From contig JAMZAV010000362.1 of assembly GCA_024449915.1 (NCBI GenBank), forward strand, positions 558,001-622,000: a stretch of DNA of 64,000 nucleotides. The letters run 5' to 3'. Below are positions 54,993 to 64,000 of this stretch, piece after piece. Source of the DNA: Sweltsa coloradensis. Lineage: Eukaryota > Arthropoda > Insecta > Plecoptera > Chloroperlidae. The notes under the pieces were generated by a model. That model was not told where the DNA came from, did no database searches, and saw nothing but the letters and a program-made list of their open reading frames with translations. The first letter of the stretch is position 1. Every line of letters begins with the position of its first letter. A program made the position numbers and the translations under genes.

Positions 54993-55250
54993 TTTTTTTT
55001 TCAATATAAGCTTTATTCATTTACACCAAAAACATTACAATATAAGGAGAACATATTTAACACATTTAAAGAAAATACAATAATATGTACCAACAAAAAT
55101 AACAGTAAGAAAATGACTCCTCACATGGGCCTTGCAGCCTGTGCGTGAGGGCTTCTTAATTTAAATTATTAGAAAAAAACAACAAACAGCTCAGATGGCA
55201 AAAGGTACTAGTAGTCCAAGAGCTAATTTCTGTAGGACTGATATTAACAA
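54993..55250 (-). mobile_element. 3' end of a polyadenylated retroelement
   Basis: On the minus strand the segment ends AATGAATAAAGCTTATATTG followed by nine A's, i.e. an AATAAA signal 10 bases before a poly(A) tract. It is absent from the matching position in the other palindrome arm. No coding remains, so it is a 5'-truncated LINE or a processed transcript end. Confidence 0.55.
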
Positions 55251-55513
55251 AATTGGCTCAACCCACTTAACATCTCAAATCTGACTTGACCACATGGTAG
55301 TATGAACATTTTGAAACATCTTTAGGGAGGATGTCACTTCGAATTGTGGTATACGTTTTTTTTTTAGCAGCCATTTTGTTTTTGGATGTGCGATCATTGA
55401 AAAGCTAAGTCGGTACTATCTTAAAATGTACATAGCCCGTGACACAATTAACCGTTTTATTTTTTTTTTTACACCGATTTGTAGGTAATTGTATGTTTTA
55501 ATTATTGTTTATA

Positions 55514-56269
55514 GGGAACCTAAGTTTTGAAGGCGGGAAGGAAATTGGTTCTTTCTGGTCTCAGCGCCCATAAGAATTAGCATGGTACGAAAATGTAACT
55601 CGCCGTATCTTTTGACTCGCGCAAAAGAAATCTAAACCAATAACATCACAAGATGCATAATTTTGTGAAGAAGATGATGGCATTCTACTTTGCTCGATGA
55701 CGCTTCCTAAATTCAAACTATTATGAGTTAAATGGACACTTGTTTGCGCGCTGTCGCAAATACACTCTGACTGAGCGGCCACCTAAGCGAGACGCAGCCA
55801 CGTTGTGTGTAGCTGTGGCATCCTCGCATACCACGCGCCTGTCCATGGTTGCTAAATGTACTTCGCATTCAAGATTTTGTTGGTACATTAAAGGATATTT
55901 TATTAGTAATATATAATCTAGTACAACCCAGTGACCTCACAATAGCCACAAAGCAAGTCGGATACCAAATGTTATGCTGATGCCACGGACAAAATGTTTT
56001 TACGTGCTTTTTCATGAGCAGTTTGGAAGGTTTGGCAACAGTGTAAATGTAGAGTTCACTTCAACTCAAAACAAATGTCGTTAATATTTGTGATAGAGCA
56101 GAGTTATGTATATCCACGCAAAGAGGAAAGATTATAGTTTCTTACAGTATGAATATAATTCCGGTCCGTGGTCGGGTTCTCGCGCTATCGCTTACGAAAC
56201 ATTTAGCACGGGTTAATCGCCTATACCACGCTGACCGGAGAGAACCGGACAACGCCCACTTAGGTTCCC
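55514..56269. mobile_element. 756-bp TIR element, TSD TATA, in one palindrome arm
   Basis: Ends are GGGAACCTAAG and its inverse CTTAGGTTCCC, with TATA on each side (55510-55513, 56270-56273). The other palindrome arm (about 58043) has a single TATA and no insert. The interior is richer in GC than its surroundings and has no significant frame. Confidence 0.85.
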
Positions 56270-58324
56270 TATAACCAATTTCAAATAGTCATATAATTTC
56301 ATTGTTAAAAAATGCATATATGGCAAAAATAGTGTAAATAATTTTACTAAAAATGTGATTCAAGCATAAGTTCACAAATTATTTTGGTCAGTGAGCGCTA
56401 TGTTTTTATACATTATTAGGATTTATAAAACTAACTCATGGACAACATAATATATAAAAAATACGGATTATTGCACATTTGAGTACATAAGCGTTGAAGG
56501 CTGAGCATTTTCAGTTGATTGTACGCTATTTAACTATGATTTTCATCCAACTTCATTTTGTCTTTGCTAGTATAGAATAACATTTTTAAAGTAGTTCCAA
56601 CAAACAAAAAAATGCAAATGGTAAAATTGAATGATATTAAAAATGCGATTTAAAGATTTTTGCAAAATAGTCGATTTTTTCAGTTTCAAAAGTGGAAAAA
56701 GTGGAAAAGTGCGATTTTCACGTGACAAATTTATTTGCTGGCACTTATATTCTTGGAAAGTATAATTTAAGAGTTTTTGAAGGTTCTCTGAAAATTTAAT
56801 CTAATTCGGAGCAGTCATTTGTCATGGACAGCAAAGAAATTAACGCAGACATGTTCAAAAAATCAAAAACGTCCGAGGAAATGGTGCAACAATATTTCAT
56901 TGGAGGTCACAAGCATAAAATTTGGGAAAAGGTACTTTATGACCTAATGAACAATAATTGATATGATTACAATGAAGATTTTACTCCATTAACTCACTGG
57001 AGGTCAAAAAATTAAAATCTTTATAAAAAACAATTTTACTGTCAAAATTATATTTTTGGAATCTGTTTAATCCTAATTATTGGTTTATCATGTAATTATT
57101 CACAAAAAGTTTCAAATTTAGAAAAAAAAAAATTTACAAAATTTCACAAAATTTGTAATAGGTATTTAATTTTTAATTTTTTTTTACAAAATTGAAACTT
57201 TTGTGAATAATTACATGATAAACCAATAATTAGGATTAAACAGACTCCAAAAATAAAAAATGTCAGTTAAATTGTTTTTTATAAAGATTTTAATTTTTTG
57301 ACCTCCAGTGAGTTAATGGAGTAAAATCTTCATTGTAATCATATCAATTTATGTTCATTAGGTCATAAAGTACCTTTTCCCAAATTTTTATGCTTGTGAC
57401 CTCCAATGAAATATTGTTGCAGCATTTCCTCGGACGTTTTTTTATTTTTTGAACATGTCTGCGTTAATTTCTTTGCTGTCCATGACAAATGACTGCTCCG
57501 AATTAGATTAAATTTTCAGAGAACCTTCAAAAACTCTTAAATTATACTTTCCAAGAATACAAGTGCCAGCAAATAAATTTTCACGTGAAAATCGCACTTT
57601 CCACTCTTTCCACTTTTGAAACTGAAAATTCCATAAAATCGACTATTCTGCAAAAATCTTTAAATCGCATTTTTAATATCATTCAATTTTACTATTTGCA
57701 TTGTATTGTTTGTTGGAACTACTTTAAAAATGTTATTCTATACTAGCAAAGACAAAATGAAGTTGGATGAAAATCATAGTTAAATAGCGTACAATCAACT
57801 GAAAATGCTCAGCCTTCAACGCTTATGTACTCAAATGTGCAATAATCCATATTTTTCATATATGTTGTCCATGAGTTAGTTTTATACATCCTAATAATGT
57901 ATAAAAACATAGCGCTAACTGACCAAAATAATTTGTGAACTTATGCTTGAATCACATTTTAGTAAAATTATTGACACTATTTTCGCCATATCTGCATTTT
58001 TTAACAATGAAATTATATGACTACGTATTTGAAATTGATTATAAACAATAATTAAAACATACAATCACCTACAAATCGGTGTAAGAAAAAATAAAATCGG
58101 TTAACTGTGTCACGGGCTATGTACTTTTAAGATAGTACCGACTAAGCTTTTCAATGATCGCACATCCAAAAACAAAATGGCTGCTAAAAAAAAAACGTAT
58201 ACCACAATTCGAAGTGACATCCTTCCTAAAGATGTTTCAAAATGTGGATACTACCATGTGGTAAAGTCAGATTTGAGATGTTAACTGGGTTGAACGAAAC
58301 TTTTTCCCAAAGGTTCTGGCTCCT

Positions 58325-58680
58325 GGTCTATAGAGTTGAGCCAAGCATTTCATTCTTTCTCCCTAGTTTCGCATTGAAAAGAAGTAAGATCATTTTGCCT
58401 GTTGACGAGCGCCAAGCCAACCATTTTCGTGGTAAAAAAAAGTAAAAATTTTAAACTCAAAATCACAAAAAAAGTTACTTGGCCATTGAATTTGGTTCAT
58501 TTCAAGAACTCTAAAAAGTCAATGGCCAAGTAATATTTTTTATCATTTTGAGTTTAAATTTTTTACTTTTTTTATCACAAAAATGGTTGGCTTGGCGCTC
58601 GTCAACAGGCGAAATGATCTTACTTCTTATCAAAGCGAAACTAGGGAGAAAGAATGCAATGCTTGGCTCAACTTTTATAT
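58325..58680. repeat. inner palindrome in the right arm
   Basis: TTGAGCCAAGCATT, GAAAGAATG..., GCGCCAAGCCAACCATTTT and AATGGCCAAGTAA have inverse partners about a centre near 58505. The loop is roughly 50 bases around TTGGTTCATTTCAAG. The left arm of the big palindrome lacks this fold, so it formed after, or was lost from, one arm. Confidence 0.75.
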
Positions 58681-59486
58681 CTCACAGCGTTCACAGCCGA
58701 AGACTTTTGAAGGAGAGCTTGGCTGCCGTTTTCCACAAATTTTTGTGTTTGGGGAGATATCACATCTTTTTGTTGTTAGTTTCATATCATGGCATGAAAT
58801 ACATGAAAAGGTATTTCAGTGTATTACAGTGCCTTTAAAACGGATTGTCTAGAAACAAAAGCTACCGTCTTTTGTTTTTGTTTACAATCTGTAGTTGAGT
58901 TGGCAATATACAATGTTTTTTTTTAAATTTGCTATGGTTAATGCCGTCTTGGGTTTTTGTATGAATGATTTGTTGACTGGACTATAACACATTGACGCAT
59001 AATTTTAATCTGCAATTAAAATATTCTAATTGTATTAAATATGACCTATCGTTTTTCCCAAAGTTAAGGGTGGTAGGGAACAGTGGGGATGAAATATCGC
59101 TTGCCTCCTGGTGGAATATTATGTTTCATCTTATTATGTACCATCGTGCCAAATTTTTTGCCTTCATGGTAAATGCTGGAAATCAAGGTAAAAATAATAT
59201 AAACTATTAGGGAAGGGGGTTGAAAAAATGTGGTTTAGGAAATGAGAATATGCCAATTGGGTTAAAACACATTAAACATAATTTTAATAAAAATTCAATT
59301 TTAGGTTAGACCTATGAATTATTCCAATTTTAGGGGATGATTTAGAGGGTGTTGGGGTGGAATATCGCTTGCCTCTCGTTGGATTATTTTTCATATTATT
59401 ATGTACCATCGTGCCAAATTTCATGATGATAACTCATTAGGTGCCTTCATGGTGAATGGTGGAAATCAAGGTAAAAATAATATAAA

Positions 59487-60248
59487 CTAGGAAAACGCTT
59501 AAGTCCCGCCGCGTTGTTGGATGAGCGTAATTGGTGCATTGAGTTGCCAAGTGTTATATGCGGATTTTCTATTGTTCTGTGAAAAAATCATTACTAAATT
59601 AATTTTTTTTAAATTAATTTAAATTAAATAAAAAATAAACTTTAATTTTTAATTTTGGTAATTAATCGTAATTTAAAAAAATAAAAAAATCGTAAAATTT
59701 CGATTTTCATAAGAAATAATTATTCGATTGTGCTCAAATTTCACAAGAATATATTAATTCATAAAATTAAGGTTCTGTAAAAAAATAATTACGATCGGAT
59801 AAAGCATGTAGGTGCTATAAGCCAAAGAAATTTAAAAAATCGAAAAAAGTCGTAAAATTGCGAATTTTTAAAGAAATTTATCTTTCGATAACGCTCAAAT
59901 TTCACTCAAATATATCAATTCATAAAATTAAGGTGCTGTGAAAAAATTATTACAATCGGACAAAGCATGTAGGTGTTATAAATCGAAGAAATGTTAAAAA
60001 TCGAAAAAAAATCATAAAATTGCGATTTTCACGAAAAATAATTTTCCGATTGCGCTCAAGAACGTGGCAGTTCTAAGTTCAGAGATTTCGAAGGCGTCCA
60101 TAAAATTTCATCGCAAACGGAGTATCGGTTTAGCCGGAATCGTGTTAACAAACACATAAAAATCCAAAAAAAAAAAAAAAAACATTACGGGTTTTTTTCT
60201 CCAGTGTAGTGAAATGGAATCTTCGCTCCGCTCGCTACGCTCATCCAA
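59487..60248 (-). mobile_element. Helentron-like element type B, copy 4 (ends defined by satellite)
   Basis: The 762-bp insert reads CTAGGAAAACGCTTAAGTCC on plus at its left and GCTACGCTCATCCAA at its right. Neighbouring satellite units read ATATAAACTATTAGGG, so the insertion lies between A and C on plus (G and T on minus) and made no target duplication. Three internal units of about 160 bp. No coding. Confidence 0.92.
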
Positions 60249-60645
60249 CTATTAGGGGTGGGGGTTGAAAAAATGTGGTTAAGGAAATGAGAATAGGCCG
60301 ATGGGGTTAAAACACATTAAAACATAATTTTAATAACTAATTTAAATAAAAATTCAATTTTAGGTTAGAGCTATGAATTATTCCAATTTTAGGGGATGAT
60401 TTAGAGGGTGTTGGGGTGGAATATCGCTTGCCTCTCGTTGGATTATTTTTCATATTATTATGTACCATCGTGCCAAATTTCATGATGATAACTCATTAGG
60501 TGCCTTCATGGTGAATGATGGAAATCAAGGTAAAAATAATATAAACTATTAGGGATGGGGGTTGACAAAATGTGGTTTGTATAATGACAATAGGCCGATT
60601 GGGTTAAAACACATTAAAACATCATTTTAATAACTAATTTTAATA

Positions 60646-61496
60646 CTAGGAAAACGCTAAAGTCCCGCCGCGTTGATGGATGAGCTTTTTAAAGTTTTTA
60701 GTTTGCGTGGGATATCTTTACTTTTGCAAGTGCTTTGTTTTGCTACCTACGCATTGTAAGTGATTGTTGTCAAATTTCTTTTGTTACCTGTCAATTTGTA
60801 TTATTTACCGTAAAAACTTATATTAAAAGCTCTATTTCTATGGATTCTGGCTTACTTTTGTCAACTTTTTCTTTTAAAAGGTACTACATCACCATAACCT
60901 TAATGTCACATGCATAATATGAACGTTGACAAGACCAGCCGTTTGGTCAGAATTGGCCCAAATGTCACGAAAATATCGCACTAAAAGTCAAAAAACTTAT
61001 ATTAAAAGCTTTATTTCTATAGATTCTGACTAACTTTTCCAACTTTTTCTTTCAGAAAGCAATACATCACCATTACCTTAATGTCCATGTGAAATATGAA
61101 CGTTGTAGCCTCACCCGTTTAGTCAGAATTGACCCAAATGGCACGAAAATATCGCACAAAAAGTCAAAAAACTTATATTAAAAGCTTTATTTCTATAGAT
61201 TCTGGCTAACTTTTTCAACTTTTTCTTTCAGAAAGCAAAACATCACCATTACCTTAATGTTCATATGAAATATGAACGTTGTAGCCCCACCCGTTTGGTC
61301 AGAATCGGCCCAAATGTCTCGAAAATATCGCACTAAAAATAAAAAAAAAAATCGTAAAAGTTCAATATTCATGAGAAATATTTCTTTGATTGTACCCAAA
61401 AACGTGGCAGGTCTAAGTTCAGAGATTTCGAAGGTCCCCTTCAATTTTCATCAAGATCGCATATGCCGTTTGCCCGGAATCGTGCGAACAAACAGA

Positions 61497-61529
<33 letters not shown>

Positions 61530-61608
61530 AAAACAAACAAAAAAAAAACAACCGAGCTAAATTTTTTGGGGGGTCAGTGAAATTAAAGTCTTCGCTTCGC
61601 TCATCCAA
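60646..61608 (-). mobile_element. Helentron-like element type A, copy 3, with 3 x 178-bp internal repeat
   Basis: The 963-bp insert starts CTAGGAAAACGCTAAAGTCC on plus and ends TTCGCTTCGCTCATCCAA. It sits in the fourth satellite unit. AACTTATATTAAAAGC opens three internal units at about 60814, 60991 and 61169, each ending in a GAAAATATCGCAC motif. A poly(A) run of about 27 lies at 61500-61528. No coding. Confidence 0.9.
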
Positions 61609-61700
61609 TAAATTCAATTTTGTGGTAGAGCTATGAATTATTCCAATTTTAGGGGATGAGTGTTGGGGGTGGAATATCACTTGCCTCTCGGCGGATTATT

Positions 61701-62319
61701 AATTCTGATATTTTTATCCAAATTTTGTGCATCCCATGTGTTAGATATTTATTAATGGTTTTGAATTTAAATTGTTTAAATGGTTGTGGTTTTGGTTTTG
61801 AAAGCAAAATTATAAGTCTGAGGTAGGCTACATCTAAGTGTGGTCCAAGTTTCATAGTTCTAAAGGCACATTCACAATAAACTTAGGCCGCTAACTTAGC
61901 CTTTAACTTTAGGTGGCTGTTCACGATGACTTTTTCCGAGGTGAATTCACACTGTACATAACCGTAACTTGCATTATAAATTTGCATCCTATTCCCTATT
62001 TTGCCAATATTTGAATCTAAGTGACCGTTAGGGCGCTGCAGCCAAGCCGCGGTGCGCTACACACTCAAGCACCTTATACAGCAAGCAGAGTTGGAGTGAT
62101 TTCAAGGTGTCACCCAGCCGTCATGAAACTGGATGTGAACTTGAAAACTATCAAAATCAAGGGGATTAGGTACCTGACAACACATGCCAAATTTGGTTGG
62201 GATACGAGCATTCCTTCTTGGTGAAAAATGACTTGAAACATGCTCAAAATTACTTTAAGGATGTTAGCTACTACTGCTAGCTACTGCTACGGTCTAATTT
62301 GTCAGTTTCAATTGGCCCG
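61701..62319. other. no gene seen
   Basis: Intergenic DNA with no recognised repeat ends. A short plus-strand frame near 62021-62224 has no recognisable product. Confidence 0.4.
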
Positions 62320-62545
62320 CGATTGTGATCAAACGGGTGGGGCTACAACGTTCATATTTTACATGGACATCAAGGTAATAGTGATGTAGTTCCTTATGAA
62401 AGAAAAAGTTGAAAAAGTTTGCTGAAAGGCTTCCAAATAAAGGTTTTAATATAAGCCTTATACAGGCATACAATCAACAAGTAACTATAGTTACTTGACA
62501 ATGATCGCCTATATTGTTTACAAAAAGCATGTCTTTGGGAGACTA
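62320..62545 (+). mobile_element. Helentron-like type A fragment
   Basis: Only the middle block is present (ACGGGTGGGGCTACAACGTT through CTTGACAATGATCGCCTATA). Both TTGGATGAGC and CCTAG ends are missing. Confidence 0.6.
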
Positions 62546-62850
62546 GATATTTTACATCCTATTGTTAATTGGTAATTCCAGAGAAATTAAATCAACTTTG
62601 ATATAATTATTTTATTTTAACAAATAATTTTGCAATGGAACTTGAAAAAGTAATGAGATCACACACATGACAAAAACTTGTAAAAATACAGCCAAACCTT
62701 ACACACTCAAAAGAAAAGAGATCTAAAAAAGGGCCAAGCACATTGTACCCTTCCACATTTACGCATTCTTAATTCATAAATGTACAGTGTCTCGTAACAG
62801 CACCTTTGAAAAGCTTGGCAAAATAGAATTTGCATGATATTACGTTTAAA
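62546..62850. other. no gene seen
   Basis: AT-rich spacer between Helentron-like copies; nothing recognisable. Confidence 0.4.
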
Positions 62851-63445
62851 CTAGGAAGCTTTGCAAACGCTTTTTTTAGTCGCGTTGATGGATGAGCTTT
62901 TTTTAAGTTTTTAGTTTGCGTGGGATATCTTTACTTTTGCAAGTGCTTTGCTTTGCTGCCTACGCATTGTAGGTGATTGTTGTCAAGTTTCTATTGTTAC
63001 TTGTCAATTGTTATTATTTACCGTAAAAAACTTATATTAAAAGCTTTATTTCTATGGATTCTGACTAACTTTTTCAACTTTTTCTTTCAAAAGGTACTAC
63101 ATCACCATAACCTTAATGTCCATGTATAATATGAACGTTGTAACCCCACCCGTTTGGTCAAAATCGGCCCGAATATCACGAAAATATTGCACTAAATATT
63201 TTTAAAAAATCGTAAAAGTATGATATTCATGAGAAATGTTTCTTCGACTGTACCCAAAAACAATACACCTCTAAGTTTAGAGATTTTGAAGATCCCCTCC
63301 AATTTTCATCAAGGTCGAGTATGCCGTTTGCCTGGTAGAGAGCTAACAAACAGACAGAAAAACAAACAAACAAAATAACAAAAAAAAACACCCGAGCTAA
63401 ATTTTTTGGGGGTCAGTGAAATTGAAGTCTGGTTTGCTCATCCAA
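62851..63445 (-). mobile_element. Helentron-like element type A, copy 4
   Basis: The plus-strand view starts CTAGGAAGCTTTGCAAACGC (diverged 3' end) and ends GGTTTGCTCATCCAA at 63445. It is 595 bp. Only TTAA separates it from the next element. Confidence 0.8.
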
Positions 63446-63449
63446 TTAA

Positions 63450-64000
63450 CTAGGAAAACGCTTAAGTCCCGCCGCGTTGTTGGATGAGCGTAATTGGTGC
63501 ATTGAGCTGCCATGTGTTATGCTGATTTTCTGTTGTTCTGTGAAAAAATTATTGCTTAGTCGAAGATTTTTTTAAATTAAATTAAATAAAATAAAAAATT
63601 AACTTTATTTTTTTAATAAATCGTAATTTAAAAAAAAAAAAAAATCGTAAAATTGCAATTTTCATAAGAAATAATTATTCGATTGCGCTCAAATTTAACA
63701 CGAGTATATAAATTGATGAAATTAAGGTTCTGTGAAAAAATCATTACAATAGGATAAAGCATGTAGGTGTAATAAGTCAAAGAATCGTTTTTAAAAAAGA
63801 AAAAAACCCGTAAAATTTTGAATTTCATGAGAAAATAATTTTTCGATTACGCTCAAATTTCACACGAATATCTTAATTCATAAAATTAAGGTTATGTGAA
63901 AAAATCATTACAATCGGATAAAGCGTGTAGGTGTTATAAGTCGAAGAAATTTTTAAAAAATCGAAAAAAATCGTAAAATTGCGTTTTTTATAAGAAAAAA
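63450..64000 (-). mobile_element. Helentron-like element type B, copy 5 (runs off the right edge)
   Basis: 3' end CTAGGAAAACGCTTAAGTCC on plus at 63450, then ATGAGCGTAATTGGTGCATT and the type B internal units. The 5' end is beyond the window. It is in the same orientation as the neighbour at 62851-63445. Confidence 0.82.

Larger units (their letters stand above)
54914..58750. repeat. 3.8-kb near-perfect palindrome
   Basis: The left arm (54914 to about 57115) and right arm (about 57190-58750) are inverted copies meeting near 57150, in a region of A- and T-runs. Matching landmarks: AAAGTCTTCGGCTGTGAA (54957) with its inverse at 58695; GCAGCCATTTTGTTTTTGGA (55370) with 58160; GGTCATAAAGTACC-type sequence (56930 and 57361). 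The left arm has two insertions the right lacks (about 54993-55250 and 55514-56269), and the right arm has its own inner palindrome. No long coding frame. Could be a large foldback transposon. Confidence 0.88.
58990..61700. repeat. ~280-bp satellite array, about four units, split by two Helentron-like insertions
   Basis: Units contain ATTATGTACCATCGTGCCAA, GCCTTCATGGTGAATG and AATCAAGGTAAAAATAATAT. Unit starts (ATTAGGG...GGGGGTTGA) lie at about 59208, 60250 (59487 before insertion) and 60548, giving spacing of about 280-300 bases. A last partial unit resumes at 61609 to about 61700. The open frame at 58992-59210 lies in the first unit; it is not conserved in the others and is not called a gene. 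Confidence 0.82.

Noticed and set aside
58992..59210. 72-codon frame resembling a small membrane protein
   Set aside because: It is one unit of a satellite array, and the frame is broken in the other units.
61500..61528. Poly(A) tail of a retroposed transcript
   Set aside because: The same A-rich position occurs in every type A Helentron-like copy, so it is an internal low-complexity tract.
54324..64000. Upstream exons of the unknown minus-strand gene
   Set aside because: The minus-strand frames here are all inside MITEs, the palindrome, the satellite or Helentron-like copies; none had matching phase and splice sites.

Overview
This window is metazoan nuclear DNA: AT-rich, intron-containing, and dominated by transposable elements. 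No bacterial, phage or organellar features were seen. The palindromic word AGGCCTAGGCCT is scattered throughout, and the repeat mix (hAT-type MITEs, tRNA-headed SINEs, non-LTR retrotransposons, Helentron-like elements) suggests a marine invertebrate deuterostome, perhaps an echinoderm. That species guess is inference and weak.

Three protein-coding genes are supported. (1) A minus-strand gene from 24396 down to the left part of the window has five phase-compatible exons (24396-23879, 21271-21186, 16362-15076, 8857-8762, 5573-5453). It encodes the long N-terminal part of a protein that looks like the mitotic histone H3 kinase haspin: an RTYSRK motif near the start and a CxQxxPVxF pre-kinase motif in the last visible exon. 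The kinase domain would lie beyond the left edge. (2) An uninterrupted plus-strand frame at 25670-26908 encodes DPAGT1/ALG7, the ER enzyme that starts dolichol-linked oligosaccharide synthesis. It is divergent from the haspin-like gene. (3) A minus-strand gene at 54323-43132 shows its last four exons, all phase-compatible, encoding the 266 C-terminal residues of a protein I do not recognise; its 5' end lies to the right.

The rest is mobile DNA, much of it nested. Bases 1-8200 hold a hammerhead-ribozyme-like core, a three-level nest of TIR elements, a TA-flanked MITE, a LINE tail, two tandem SINE copies split by a hAT element, and a Helentron-like 3' end split by a TTAA-flanked element. Bases 9450-21110 hold a decayed LINE with a hAT insertion, further hAT elements (several with clean 8-bp target duplications) and a 1.4-kb TA-flanked element. 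Bases 28000-32090 hold hAT and foldback MITEs. Bases 34060-35610 hold a second reverse transcriptase fragment between inverted repeats.

From 29.6 kb, and mainly from 39 kb rightward, at least ten copies of a Helentron/HINE-like family occur in both orientations. They share a 5' end TTGGATGAGC and a 3' end ending in GCGTTTTCCTAG. Two of them interrupt a ~280-bp satellite array (58.99-61.7 kb), which gives empty-site evidence for their exact ends. A near-perfect 3.8-kb palindrome lies at 54.9-58.75 kb and carries a 756-bp TATA-flanked element in one arm only.
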